Notes under the pieces: model-generated
Database searches by the model: none
Told to the model about the DNA's origin: nothing
What the model saw: only the letters and a program-made list of their open reading frames with translations
Part shown: piece after piece, positions 39,724 through 49,270 of the stretch
How the letters are laid out: each line of letters starts with the position of its first letter
Numbering within the stretch: position 1 is the stretch's first letter
Assembly: GCA_023666425.1 (NCBI GenBank)
Contig: JAMPCA010000001.1
Location: 8,216-72,215, forward strand
Length of the DNA stretch: 64,000 bases
Source: Muribaculaceae bacterium
GTDB taxonomy: Bacteria; Bacillota; Clostridia; Lachnospirales; Lachnospiraceae
Direction of reading: 5' to 3'
Position numbers and translations under genes: made by a program

Positions 39724-41778
39724 TCATAGCAAATCCCGAATATCTGTCATTCGATTAAAAAACGGATCCTCCACCGTCAACCCCAGAAACGCTTTATCCC
39801 GAATAGAAAACCCATGAATCAAACGAAGAAGAATCTCATCTATCCCCTTTTCCGGCGTTCGGATTTCTTCCGGACATAGCTTTATATATTCCTTAAAATA
39901 ATCCATAATCCCAGACTGTACCTGCATGAAACATGCAATGTCCACCTCGCTGCGCGTTTCGTCCGCATAGCAGGGATTTCCTTCGCTGTCAAATTCCAGC
40001 ACCGACGGCATGGGAGAAGTAAGGATTGTCTCCAGTATATAGTACTCTTCGTAGATTGCGCTCTGAGCCCGCTCACTCTCATCATAGAATGCCTGTATGT
40101 CCAGTCCCTTATCCTTCATAAACGACTTTTCCAGCTGTAAAAAGTACAGACCCTCCAAATGGTTTGGCACCAATCTGGAGCAATACATCTGGCTTGTCCC
40201 CTTTGCCACAAAATCAAAAAAGCCAATAGAGCCCTCCCTAACGGACAGAGACTCCACATATTTAAGATTATTCTTTCGTTTCTCCTCCAGTTCCTCCAGA
40301 ATGACCTCTGTATAATCCAACAAGGCTTTTCCCTGCGTCTCCCCGTCCGGCCGCACAATTCCAAACCGCTCCTTTAGCTGCTGCCCCAGCGTGCCGCTGA
40401 ATTTCATTCCTCCAATATAAGAAATATCCTCCCTGCTCTGTACACCTGCCCTGAGTGCCGCCATGCGGGAGGTGAGTAAATACACCGACCTGTTCTCCGG
40501 TCGCAATATATCGTATAATTTCTTTATCAGAAAACCGTCCCGCGCACAGAACCAGATATTTGCAAGCTTCCGCTTCCTTACCTCCTCTGCGAACCAGAGC
40601 ACAAAGTCTGTGATCATTGGCGCCATAAATAAATATCCAATATCATATGCGCTGTCCACATGCAGCCTCTGCTCCTCATCCTCGCACAAAAAGGGACTAT
40701 TGAACACTTTACTCACAAGCATACCAAGCTTTAACCGTGAGGCGAGCGTATCCATAGAATCGCAAAAGCCCAGATATCCCATATCTTCCAGCAAATCCAT
40801 ACCACTGGGAACAGGAAAAGCCGACAGCCCCTCCTTCTGTGCGCTTTCTATATCCGCAGAACTGTCATCTCCCACATGCAGAGAAATCCTTCCTCCTAAA
40901 AGGCTCCTGAATTCCCGGAACAAATGCTGTCTCTTCCCGGTGTGATACTCGCAGGAGACCAAAAGCCCGTCATAGTCGCAGATTCCACATATTCGAAGCA
41001 TATGCGCAATCTGTTCCTGCCGGTAATACGAATCCGTAACAATATAGATTTGCTTCCCCTGCCTGTGGAGCTCCGATAGGAGCTCTGTCAGCTCCCTTCT
41101 CGGCACAACAAGCTCACAGTCCAGCTCCCACTCCAGTCTGGCAAGCTCTTCCGCAGTGGCAGAAACCGGAGATACCTGATCCAGTACGGACTGGTATATC
41201 ACTTCTAAAAAAGGGGCCTCCTCTTTCGAAAGCTCCTTTTCCGCGCTTATTCGCCGCCTTACAAAATCGTCAATATCAATTCCCCGTTCCCGCAATCGAA
41301 GTTCTAACAGCGTCACCACATCGGTCGGCAAAAGCACTTTGCGCATAATCAGTGTGTCAAACAAGTCAAAGCTTATAACCTCCACCTTCTCCGCAAGAGA
41401 AAGCAACTCTGTTTTTTTCGATCCTGCAATACCGGCAAAATGATAAGTCACCCGCTTTTGCACCAGCAAATCCTTTCCACGCACATCCAACAGCCGAATC
41501 TGATGCTCCTCACAAAATGCGCCTATCTTTTTGGCAATCGCCCTACATGACCCCGGACGCGCCACTACAATTATAAGCTGCACCCCGGCTTTCGCACAGT
41601 CCGGCAACGAAAGAATGTTCTTCCCGTAAAGTATTCCGTCCTCCCGAAAGCTGTCCAGCAGACCGACGATTTCGAATGCATCAAGCTCTGTCAGTGCTGT
41701 CTCTGTCTCTGTTCCAAGCCCATATAATGCAATCGGAATATTTTTATACTCTCCAAACAATTCTCCCAGTGACGCCAC
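39724..41778 (-). CDS. Rossmann-module protein with HAD-type hydrolase domain
   Basis: This 684-residue protein is the last gene of the glycan operon. Residues about 12-100 form a small Rossmann module (I-A-L-Y-G-L-G-T-E-T-E-T). Residues about 130-335 are a HAD domain with intact motifs: F-D-L-F-D-T-L (nucleophile Asp), I-V-T-D-S and H-V-G-D-D-S-S-A-D. The remaining 350 residues match nothing I recognise. The HAD domain could be a sugar-phosphate phosphatase; as no KdsC is seen nearby, Kdo-8-phosphate is one candidate substrate. That is inference only. Confidence 0.65.
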   Translation of the reverse strand: MASLGELFGEYKNIPIALYGLGTETETALTELDAFEIVGLLDSFREDGILYGKNILSLPDCAKAGVQLIIVVARPGSCRAIAKKIGAFCEEHQIRLLDVRGKDLLVQKRVTYHFAGIAGSKKTELLSLAEKVEVISFDLFDTLIMRKVLLPTDVVTLLELRLRERGIDIDDFVRRRISAEKELSKEEAPFLEVIYQSVLDQVSPVSATAEELARLEWELDCELVVPRRELTELLSELHRQGKQIYIVTDSYYRQEQIAHMLRICGICDYDGLLVSCEYHTGKRQHLFREFRSLLGGRISLHVGDDSSADIESAQKEGLSAFPVPSGMDLLEDMGYLGFCDSMDTLASRLKLGMLVSKVFNSPFLCEDEEQRLHVDSAYDIGYLFMAPMITDFVLWFAEEVRKRKLANIWFCARDGFLIKKLYDILRPENRSVYLLTSRMAALRAGVQSREDISYIGGMKFSGTLGQQLKERFGIVRPDGETQGKALLDYTEVILEELEEKRKNNLKYVESLSVREGSIGFFDFVAKGTSQMYCSRLVPNHLEGLYFLQLEKSFMKDKGLDIQAFYDESERAQSAIYEEYYILETILTSPMPSVLEFDSEGNPCYADETRSEVDIACFMQVQSGIMDYFKEYIKLCPEEIRTPEKGIDEILLRLIHGFSIRDKAFLGLTVEDPFFNRMTDIRDLL

Positions 41779-41789
41779 TTTGTCTCCTC

Positions 41790-42941
41790 CTACGTCCCGC
41801 CATGCAAAAATTCATTAGAAAACCAGCGAATCTTTTCATCTAAAAAGCCCCGTTCCAGCAAATCTTTTTTGATATCCAAAGCGGTTTTTTCTGAAATATT
41901 CGCAATTATCAAATGCTCATATTTTGTATTTGTTTTGTCAAATTCGTCCACCGTTTCCACGGGCAGACCCTCGCTCTTGTAATGACCCGCATTCCGGTCG
42001 AGCCACGCAACGACCTCTATATCCTTCTCCCTGCAATAGGCATATAAGCTCTGACCAAGACCTCCTGCTCCATAAATAACGATCCTGCTCCCCTTATCTA
42101 TCCCCCCATAGGGATAAAGCAAAACATTCTCGCTGTCCCAATAGGTCATATCCCGCAACACAAGATATTTTCTATAGATATCTAAATGCCGTAAAAATTC
42201 TTTGGAATTCGAAAATTCCCGCTTTAAATGTGCGATTAAGAAATCAATTCTTTCTATCTCATGTTTGTCTTTATGCTTTGTAATAGAACCCGTATGCTGC
42301 ACATAATGATAACCGCATATATCTGTAAGCAAAACTCTCTCACTGTGATAGATATATGGATATACTACTGCTGCATCTTCTCCCACGCATATTCTGTTGT
42401 CAAGTCTCCCCTGGATCCGTTTGAGCTTTTCTGTCTTATACAGCTTTGTAACCCCATGCGGCTGTATGCCATACTCAAAAAATGTCCCGCTATAAAGCAT
42501 ACTCTCTATAATCTCTTTCACATTATAGATGCCACACTTCATATTGTTCGTCACAACAGAAGAAGCTTCCCCAAAATCATAATATAAATTTGCTGCCACC
42601 ATATCCACATGAACGGCAAGCATGGCCTCCATCATTCGGGCAAAATAATCCGGCTCAATCCAGTCGTCCGCATCGACCCATATGATGTATTCACCCTCTG
42701 CAAATGTTGTGCCGGTTCTCCGCGCTTCCACTAATCCGGCATTGTTCTGATGATGCACATATATGTCTGCGTATTTCTGCGAATACCCGTCACAAACCCT
42801 GCCTGACGAATCCGTCGAGCCGTCATCGATCAAAATAATTTGTTTGTTTTCATAGGTTTGCGCGACAATACTGTCCAAACACCTCTCAATATATTTTTCT
42901 ACATTGTATACCGGGACAACTACACTCAGCAAAGGCATCAT
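41790..42941 (-). CDS. Family 2 glycosyltransferase with C-terminal Rossmann module
   Basis: This is a 383-residue GT-A enzyme: L-S-V-V-V-P-V-Y-N-V, I-D-D-G-S-T-D and the metal-binding W-V-D-A-D-D-W. After the catalytic domain (about 1-225) and a helical segment, residues 280-380 form the module I-V-I-Y-G-A-G-G-L-G...V-V-A-W-L-D, the same type found at the N-terminus of several neighbours. It probably adds a sugar to the lipid-linked repeat unit. Gaps of 11 and 17 bp separate it from its neighbours. Confidence 0.85.
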   Translation of the reverse strand: MMPLLSVVVPVYNVEKYIERCLDSIVAQTYENKQIILIDDGSTDSSGRVCDGYSQKYADIYVHHQNNAGLVEARRTGTTFAEGEYIIWVDADDWIEPDYFARMMEAMLAVHVDMVAANLYYDFGEASSVVTNNMKCGIYNVKEIIESMLYSGTFFEYGIQPHGVTKLYKTEKLKRIQGRLDNRICVGEDAAVVYPYIYHSERVLLTDICGYHYVQHTGSITKHKDKHEIERIDFLIAHLKREFSNSKEFLRHLDIYRKYLVLRDMTYWDSENVLLYPYGGIDKGSRIVIYGAGGLGQSLYAYCREKDIEVVAWLDRNAGHYKSEGLPVETVDEFDKTNTKYEHLIIANISEKTALDIKKDLLERGFLDEKIRWFSNEFLHGGT

Positions 42942-42958
42942 ATACCGTATCTCCCCTT

Positions 42959-43918
42959 CTAAACAATCCCCGTTCCGATAATGGACTGCAGTCGAATCGT
43001 CCCCACGACGCGGCCATTCTCCACCACCGGCATACTTGCAATATTATTCGCTTTCATCTGATTGAGGGCATCCACCGCCAGACTTCCGCACTCAATATAT
43101 TTAGGAGCTCTGGTCATTACATCTCCTGCCGTCATATGATAGATATCCGCGCCCTTTTCCAGCTGTCTGCGCAAATCCCCGTCGGTAATCACGCCAAGAA
43201 GCCTCTGCTCCATATCGGTAATTGACACAATTCCCAATCCCTTACTGCTAAGCAGAATAATAATCTGTGGCAGCTGCATGTCCTCGGAACCCACCGCATT
43301 GTCATCTCCTGCCACCATCAGCTCGTCCACTGTGATGGTAATCTTTTTCCCCAATGCCCCGGCAGGATGATATCTCCCGAAGTCAATATCACAAAAACCG
43401 TTCCGCTCACTTACGGCCACCGCTAAAGCGTCTCCATAACACAGTGCCTGCGTCGTGCTGGAGGTCGGCGCCAGCCCCAGAATACACGCCTCGCCATAAT
43501 CCGGCAGCACCTGCACGATATCCGCATATTTTGTCATCGCAGAGCCTGCTTTCCCGGTAATGGCGACAACGACCGCACCCGACAATCGAATCGCTGGCAG
43601 GATGCGGTTAATCTCATCGCTCTCCCCGCTGTGACTGATCGCAATCACGATATCCTCCCGGCTTACCATCCCCAAATCCCCATGCAGAGCCTCCGCCGGA
43701 TGCAGAAAAAAGGAGGAAGCCCCCAGGCTGGCAAAAGTCGCGGCAATCTTGCGCGCAATATGCCCCGATTTACCCATTCCGGTAACAATGACTTTTCCCT
43801 TACAGCCGACTATCAGATCAACAATTTGTGAAAAAACCGCGCCGAGACAGTCCCTCGTCGCTGACAGTGCCTCGATTTCCCTGTCAAATACATTCCTTCC
43901 CCTTGAGACCGCATCCAT
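42959..43918 (-). CDS. kpsF: Arabinose-5-phosphate isomerase (KdsD/KpsF type)
   Basis: This 319-residue protein has a SIS sugar-isomerase domain (about 35-175; G-M-G-K-S-G-H-I-A-R-K, S-H-S-G-E-S-D-E) and two CBS domains (about 205-319). It has the full domain layout of KdsD/KpsF/GutQ enzymes, which convert ribulose-5-phosphate to arabinose-5-phosphate, the precursor of Kdo. The next gene upstream is KdsA, 5 bp away, which strongly supports this role. In Gram-positive bacteria this enzyme is uncommon. Confidence 0.88.
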   Translation of the reverse strand: MDAVSRGRNVFDREIEALSATRDCLGAVFSQIVDLIVGCKGKVIVTGMGKSGHIARKIAATFASLGASSFFLHPAEALHGDLGMVSREDIVIAISHSGESDEINRILPAIRLSGAVVVAITGKAGSAMTKYADIVQVLPDYGEACILGLAPTSSTTQALCYGDALAVAVSERNGFCDIDFGRYHPAGALGKKITITVDELMVAGDDNAVGSEDMQLPQIIILLSSKGLGIVSITDMEQRLLGVITDGDLRRQLEKGADIYHMTAGDVMTRAPKYIECGSLAVDALNQMKANNIASMPVVENGRVVGTIRLQSIIGTGIV

Positions 43919-43923
43919 CGCCT

Positions 43924-44718
43924 CTATACCTCCGTCTCCTGCACCGCGGCATAAACTCTCAAAAGCTTCTTTAACAGCCTTTCCACCTCATCCAGGCGCA
44001 CCATATTGGATCCGTCAGACAGCGCCTGCTCTGGCTCCGGGTGCACCTCCATAAATAAAGCGTCCGCCCCCGCCGCGATTCCCGCTTTGGCCAGCGGTTC
44101 CACATAACAGCGGTTCCCTCCGCTTACAGTTCCGTTCCCTCCGGGCTTTTGCACACTGTGGGTTGCATCCATGACCACCGGATACCCCAGCTTTTTCATC
44201 TCCACAATTCCGGTCATATCCACGACAAGCGTATTGTAGCCAAAGCTGGTTCCCCGTTCACACAGCAGAATGCGGCGGCTTCCGCTCTCCTCGATTTTCC
44301 TGACTACATTTTTCATATCCCACGGTGCTAAAAACTGCGCTTTCTTTACATTGATAAGGCATTCTGTCTTTGCCGCTGCCACCAGCAAATCGGTCTGCCT
44401 GCACAAAAATGCCGGAATCTGAATCAGATCCGCCACCTGCGCGGCTTCGTTCGCCTGCCAGGGCTCGTGTATATCCGTCGCTATTTTCAGACCGTAAGTA
44501 TCCTTCACCTTTTGCAGCAGCGCAAGCCCCTTTTCGATTCCCGGCCCCCGGTAGGAGGACAGGCTGGTTCTGTTCGCCTTGTCAAAAGAAGCCTTAAAAT
44601 AATAATCAATATCCAGTCTCTGCGCAATTTCCTTCATCTCCCGCGCAACCCACATCAGATTTTCTTCCGATTCTATCACGCAGGGGCCTGCAATCAGTGT
44701 AAACTTCTCTAAAGTCAT
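43924..44718 (-). CDS. kdsA: 3-deoxy-8-phosphooctulonate synthase
   Basis: This 264-residue TIM-barrel enzyme condenses arabinose-5-phosphate with phosphoenolpyruvate to Kdo-8-phosphate. Motifs: I-A-G-P-C-V-I-E-S, F-K-A-S-F-D-K-A-N-R, C-E-R-G-T-S-F-G-Y and M-D-A-T-H-S-V-Q. Cys13 in I-A-G-P-C is the metal ligand of the metal-dependent class (the metal-independent class has Asn). It overlaps the CMP-sugar synthetase gene by 4 bp. Both size and motifs are typical of the Gram-negative enzymes. Confidence 0.92.
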   Translation of the reverse strand: MTLEKFTLIAGPCVIESEENLMWVAREMKEIAQRLDIDYYFKASFDKANRTSLSSYRGPGIEKGLALLQKVKDTYGLKIATDIHEPWQANEAAQVADLIQIPAFLCRQTDLLVAAAKTECLINVKKAQFLAPWDMKNVVRKIEESGSRRILLCERGTSFGYNTLVVDMTGIVEMKKLGYPVVMDATHSVQKPGGNGTVSGGNRCYVEPLAKAGIAAGADALFMEVHPEPEQALSDGSNMVRLDEVERLLKKLLRVYAAVQETEV

Positions 44719-45356
44719 GCTCCCTCCACCATCCTTACCGCCATATCATAATCCTGCTGCTCATCAATATCCACCGCTTCCATACCGCTTACCTCCTGAA
44801 TATAGGGGCGAAAACCAATCCGGCGGCGGTGCTCGGTAAATACTTCTTTTTGAAACATGTAAAAGCCGCTTGTCTCCACCCAAATGGGCTCCATATCCTG
44901 CGTCCGCGGAACATCATTCAGATTATAATTGACAGGCTCGTTTTTGTACCACGCAAAGGTCTGTATCCGCTCTGCAGAAAAGGCGGAATCGTTTTCACCC
45001 TGCAATACATGCTCCAACGCGTTTGCAATAGAAGAAGCCTGCAAAAAGGGAGACGTCGTATGAGCGAGAATGTATACCTGTGCATCGACCTCCCGGATAA
45101 AGCTCTCATAAATCTCAAAGCCCTTTACGAGATCACCGTCTAAGCTTTCGCTCCGTCTCAGAAACTTTGCCCCATCGGGAAGATACCCGCAGACTGCCGG
45201 ATCGCTGCAATATACATACACATCATCAATTCGCTCTACCTGCAGCAATGAATTCACAATATGCCAGCAGAGCGGATGCCCCGCTATCGGCAGAATATTT
45301 TTGTGCGGCAGCCTCTGGGAATCCAGCTTAATCGGTACAAAAGCAACCACCTTCAT
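44715..45356 (-). CDS. CMP-sugar synthetase (KdsB/NeuA-type cytidylyltransferase)
   Basis: This 213-residue cytidylyltransferase begins F-V-P-I-K-L-D-S-Q-R-L-P-H-K-N-I, the CTP-binding signature of the acylneuraminate/Kdo cytidylyltransferase family. It also has H-T-T-S-P-F-L and an acidic metal-binding M-E-A-V-D-I-D-E near the end. The sequence looks closer to NeuA-type than to classical KdsB, but placement directly before kdsA suggests that it activates Kdo or a Kdo derivative as CMP-sugar. It overlaps both neighbours by 4 bp. Confidence 0.8.
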   Translation of the reverse strand: MKVVAFVPIKLDSQRLPHKNILPIAGHPLCWHIVNSLLQVERIDDVYVYCSDPAVCGYLPDGAKFLRRSESLDGDLVKGFEIYESFIREVDAQVYILAHTTSPFLQASSIANALEHVLQGENDSAFSAERIQTFAWYKNEPVNYNLNDVPRTQDMEPIWVETSGFYMFQKEVFTEHRRRIGFRPYIQEVSGMEAVDIDEQQDYDMAVRMVEGA

Positions 45357-46960
45357 ACTCGTTCCTCCTCGAAAAAATTATATGTGACGGGCAGACCGTA
45401 CCGCAGATCCCTCTCTGAGAGATCGTCCCAGAGGCAGGCTTTCATCAGCTGTGCTAAATGCATATCAAAGGCCGCATTCTGCTCCTTCGTCATTCCCTTC
45501 TGTACTGCCTCCTGCAAGGCCGTTTCTATCTCAGACCGGTCCCTGACTTCGTAGGCACAATTCTTTCCCTGAATCGCGCTTCTCCCCACCGGGAGCACTG
45601 GCTTTCCATACATCAGCGCCTTATATTCCACCGCCGACGCCATACAGACAGTCACATCGGACATTTGAATGAGACTGTCCACATCGCGGTCCAGAACCAG
45701 AATTATCCCGGAGTCAATATCTGCAATATCCGGCAGATTTCCCTTATTATAATGCGGATGCGGCTTAAAAATCAAATTCCAGTCATTTCTGCGGCATATG
45801 TCATACAGAAATGCCAGCATCTCCTTTGAGGACTGAAAGCAATGGCTCACATACTGATACCAGTAGTCTGACGCAGGATTCATGCCCATCCCTTCATCAT
45901 CCATCCCCGCCACAAATACCGTTTTCCTGTCAGCATCCAGCTTCGCCAGACACTCATCATCTGTTGTCGTTCTGTGAAAGATTCCTGTATCTCTCTGTGA
46001 ATCTATGATATAAGCTTTTACCGCTCCTGCCTTGTCAATCTCTTCCTTTTCCACTTCGATATCCAGCAGCTTCTGCGGATTCAGCGCATACTCTCCCTGC
46101 CCCTGAATCCCTTTTCTGTCTACCTGATAGGTACCGGGTATCCAGCCAAACTCCATAAAACCAATAGGAATCTGATGTACCTCTGCCACCCTGCTAAGCA
46201 CATATCCCTGAAAATTCCATGCCGCCCATACGATTATTCTTTTTGCTTCCAAAATCATCAGCAGCTGCTCATAATACTCATACATAAGCGCAAGACACTG
46301 CTTTGTGCTGTCCGCATCCTCCACACGCTTTCTGTGCATGATTTCTAAAATCTTTTCGTTCTCGCAGCCTTGTCCCGGCTCCTCCGCTTTCAGCGCCTCC
46401 CTGTACTCCCTGGTTTCATACCAGTTACTCAATAAAGGCAAATCAATCACGTCCCAGCCATATTTTTCAATTACGCCCGATGTGTCCATTCCTTCACAGT
46501 CCGTCAGAATGATACACTGCTCATTCTTATGCGCTTCCTGATAAGCGGCAAGAAAATTGAGCATAGTTCCGTTTTGGCGCATGGTAAAAACCGGGATAAA
46601 CAACAATGTGGTGTTTTTGTAATTCTTTACGGTTGCAAATTCCCTGCACTGTTCTATGCTTTCACGATATGTAATCTTTTTATGATCACAGAGCATATCA
46701 TAGGTAATGAAATCCGTCCCTGCCTTCAATCCCCTTGCGGTCAGATCGTCTACAATCTCTGCATAAACCTTGCACATAATAATTACAAATAATCCCTGCC
46801 AGTCCTCTATGGCTTCGGGAGACACCACCTTTTTTCCATAAAACTCCTCTCCAAAATAATTGGAGTCAATAAAAAACGACGGTTCTATTTTCGCATTATT
46901 CTCTAAATAAGCCCTGCAGAAAGTACCCACTCCCCAGAATACTATGCTTTTTTCCTTCAT
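45353..46960 (-). CDS. Rossmann module fused to KpsS/KpsC-like glycosyltransferase
   Basis: This is a 535-residue protein. Residues 1-100 form the small Rossmann module (I-V-F-W-G-V-G-T-F-C). The rest resembles capsule-synthesis proteins of the KpsS/KpsC kind: I-F-K-P-H-P-H-Y and C-M-A-S-A-V-E-Y-K-A-L-M-Y-G-K-P-V-L-P-V-G. KpsC and KpsS are retaining beta-Kdo transferases in Gram-negative capsules, so a Kdo-transferase role is attractive here beside kpsF, kdsA and the CMP-sugar synthetase. The homology is read by eye and remote; other CDP- or CMP-dependent transferases are possible. Confidence 0.6.
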   Translation of the reverse strand: MKEKSIVFWGVGTFCRAYLENNAKIEPSFFIDSNYFGEEFYGKKVVSPEAIEDWQGLFVIIMCKVYAEIVDDLTARGLKAGTDFITYDMLCDHKKITYRESIEQCREFATVKNYKNTTLLFIPVFTMRQNGTMLNFLAAYQEAHKNEQCIILTDCEGMDTSGVIEKYGWDVIDLPLLSNWYETREYREALKAEEPGQGCENEKILEIMHRKRVEDADSTKQCLALMYEYYEQLLMILEAKRIIVWAAWNFQGYVLSRVAEVHQIPIGFMEFGWIPGTYQVDRKGIQGQGEYALNPQKLLDIEVEKEEIDKAGAVKAYIIDSQRDTGIFHRTTTDDECLAKLDADRKTVFVAGMDDEGMGMNPASDYWYQYVSHCFQSSKEMLAFLYDICRRNDWNLIFKPHPHYNKGNLPDIADIDSGIILVLDRDVDSLIQMSDVTVCMASAVEYKALMYGKPVLPVGRSAIQGKNCAYEVRDRSEIETALQEAVQKGMTKEQNAAFDMHLAQLMKACLWDDLSERDLRYGLPVTYNFFEEERV

Positions 46961-46962
46961 TT

Positions 46963-48129
46963 CTAATTACGCTCCCTCTGCCTTGCCGCAGGAACTACAT
47001 AATTTTTACTATTACTCCCATGACATCTTCTGCACATACTTAAATATCCTTTTTCAGAATATCCCATATTAAATTCCAATAGCAGCTTCCTTCCCAAATC
47101 TCCCTCCGGAAGCGAAGTCAAATCCAAAAAATCCTCTTCTCCTATATGATAGCCCAGATTATCCGACACTGTCCGGGCCATAACACAAAAATAGAGCCTT
47201 CCATTTCTGGTTTCTCTGCAGGGAGTAGCACAAAGATCAAACTTCCGGATAATCTCTTTTTCCTCTCCCTCGTCTATATAATTTGCAAACCCATAATCCC
47301 ACCATTCTTCATCCTCTTTTCCCATGTTATATAAAACTCCGGCTCCCGCCAGCAGCTTTTCCAGTTTTTCATACTGATCATGTAAGGCTGGAATCGACCT
47401 TGTATAATTCGAAATCCGAACCAGAACCCCATACTTTTGGCAACTGTCTAATAACTCCCTCCCGGGAAGAATTGTTCCGTTTGTTGTAATACTGAATGTT
47501 CCGATCTTATCCCTGTACTTGTCTCCTATATATCGAACTGCATATTCCAAATCTGCATATAATAAGGGTTCTCCCCCAATCAATACAAACTCATGGATAT
47601 AGTCTACTTTAGAAAAGAATAAATCTGCGGAATTGTAAACATCCTCCAGGCGCATATCCTCTGTATTCCGATCCACCGCATAACACGCATGTGCACAGTC
47701 CGCACACTTTAAGGTACACCGCTCGGTCACACATATTTGTGCAAGATTCATAAACAGAAGATTCTTTTTATAAAACATATACAAAGGAAAAATTCTGTTC
47801 AAAAACCCCTCAGAATAGTAATAGGTACAGTTATCCTGCTTTAATTGTCTGCTAATTTCCTGTTCATGGGCAGAATTTGCCGCAATAATTATCGTCTCCT
47901 CCTTTGCATTCTCCAGATACCACTCGTAGGAATGCACAATCTCCCCGCAAAAACCGCTTATCTGCTTTTCCCCGCTGTTATCTATAAACCCTGCAAACAT
48001 ATCAAATTTAGATAATGTCACATATAATCCACGGCCAATATCCCCGGCGCCAAAGACATAAAAAGAACGGTTATCCAGATTCGGAATCCTTAGCTTGTCC
48101 AACTCTGATCCCTTGTGAGTCCATTTCAT
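46963..48129 (-). CDS. Radical SAM protein with N-terminal Rossmann module
   Basis: This is a 388-residue protein. The Rossmann module (F-Y-V-F-G-A-G-D-I-G, about 20-110) precedes a radical SAM domain with C138-x3-C142-x2-C145 (C-T-L-K-C-A-D-C) and G-G-E-P-L-L. Further cysteines near the C-terminus (C-A-T-P-C and C-R-R-C-H) suggest a SPASM-like auxiliary cluster. The reaction is unknown; in a glycan operon it could modify a sugar or a carrier. It overlaps the upstream glycosyltransferase by 4 bp. Confidence 0.75.
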   Translation of the reverse strand: MKWTHKGSELDKLRIPNLDNRSFYVFGAGDIGRGLYVTLSKFDMFAGFIDNSGEKQISGFCGEIVHSYEWYLENAKEETIIIAANSAHEQEISRQLKQDNCTYYYSEGFLNRIFPLYMFYKKNLLFMNLAQICVTERCTLKCADCAHACYAVDRNTEDMRLEDVYNSADLFFSKVDYIHEFVLIGGEPLLYADLEYAVRYIGDKYRDKIGTFSITTNGTILPGRELLDSCQKYGVLVRISNYTRSIPALHDQYEKLEKLLAGAGVLYNMGKEDEEWWDYGFANYIDEGEEKEIIRKFDLCATPCRETRNGRLYFCVMARTVSDNLGYHIGEEDFLDLTSLPEGDLGRKLLLEFNMGYSEKGYLSMCRRCHGSNSKNYVVPAARQRERN

Positions 48130-49223
48130 AATAATACTTTCCCTTCATTTATGATTTCCTTTACCTGTGTGTGTCTCAAATCGCGGCTGAACGCCCTCTT
48201 TTTATCCACCCACGAGCCAGCATAATGGTGTACGGAAAAGGAATTCTCTGTTTTATATAGCTGCCCGGTATAACCATCTAACGCATTCAGCACCTGCGTC
48301 GGATAAATCGTCATTCCCTCCAGTACTTGCGTTCGATTGCCTCCCCGCATCCCCCATTTCACCATGGCTCCTGTTTCCAGCTCCGGGCACGGCGTATCAT
48401 AAACTCTGCCATCCTCCTTAAGAAACACCCTGTCCTGATACAAGTCCATCAGCCTCTTAATTATGATATGATGTGCCATTGCCCCAAATCCTAATCCCGT
48501 GGCTACAACTCCCGGAAACATCAGCCCGCAATATGCCTCATTTTTTCGCAACGGATCCAGATTTTTCAGTAATTCCACATCTGTATCCAAATATATTCCA
48601 CCATATTCATAAACGACCTTTAGACGGAAATAGTCCGACACAAATGCATACTTTCCGCAATCATATGCCTGCCTTACAAATAGATTTTCATTCAAATCAC
48701 AATTATCTTCGTTCCACTCTTTAATCTCATAATCCGGGCAAAAACGCCGCCAGCTCTCCATACACCGCTTATATAAATCCGGTAAACTGCCTCCTCCAAA
48801 CCAGCAATAATGGATGGTGGGAGGAATAGAATATGCTTTGTTCTCCTCCCAGTCAAACTGCTCCTGCAGGGGTGCGCACGCCATATAACGATATATGTAA
48901 CACCTCGTGTTTTCCAATTCAGGATAGCTTTCTAACTGCCTGTATATCTCATAAATATATGTAGACGTAATGAGAATGGCATCCTCACTGTCTATGCTGC
49001 TTCTCAATTCTTCCGGGGATATGACCGGATACTCTGCCTCTCCTATCTTGTAAGTGGTTCCGCACCTATGATTATCTGCAATCCCCTTAAGCTTTTTGTT
49101 CCATTCCAAGTATCCAAACTGTCCAAGCATACCAGCCAGTTCCCCCCCTGCGCCAAAACAGTACAGGCTTCCAGCCTTTTGCTTTTCTAACAGTTCTTCG
49201 ATATTAGAATTGCTAAATCTCAT
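48126..49223 (-). CDS. GT32-like DXD glycosyltransferase with Rossmann module
   Basis: This is a 365-residue protein. An N-terminal module (L-Y-C-F-G-A-G-G-E-L, about 18-115) is fused to a capsular glycosyltransferase of the GT32/OCH1 type: I-P-P-T-I-H-Y-C-W-F-G-G-G, S-D-Y-F-R and the metal-binding Y-L-D213-T-D215. Such enzymes add single sugars, often mannose, galactose or glucose. It lies between the TPP enzyme and the radical SAM gene in the same transcript. Confidence 0.82.
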   Translation of the reverse strand: MRFSNSNIEELLEKQKAGSLYCFGAGGELAGMLGQFGYLEWNKKLKGIADNHRCGTTYKIGEAEYPVISPEELRSSIDSEDAILITSTYIYEIYRQLESYPELENTRCYIYRYMACAPLQEQFDWEENKAYSIPPTIHYCWFGGGSLPDLYKRCMESWRRFCPDYEIKEWNEDNCDLNENLFVRQAYDCGKYAFVSDYFRLKVVYEYGGIYLDTDVELLKNLDPLRKNEAYCGLMFPGVVATGLGFGAMAHHIIIKRLMDLYQDRVFLKEDGRVYDTPCPELETGAMVKWGMRGGNRTQVLEGMTIYPTQVLNALDGYTGQLYKTENSFSVHHYAGSWVDKKRAFSRDLRHTQVKEIINEGKVLL

Positions 49224-49270
49224 TTATGAATAGCTCCTTTTATAAAATTAGGCTTTCCCGGCTTCATCTA

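Noticed and set aside
42959-45356. Kdo genes as evidence that the DNA is Gram-negative
   Set aside because: Ribosome binding sites, promoters, flanking Rpn-family genes, L10 leader, flagellin and SecE are all of Firmicutes type, and no lpx, lpt or outer-membrane genes are present.
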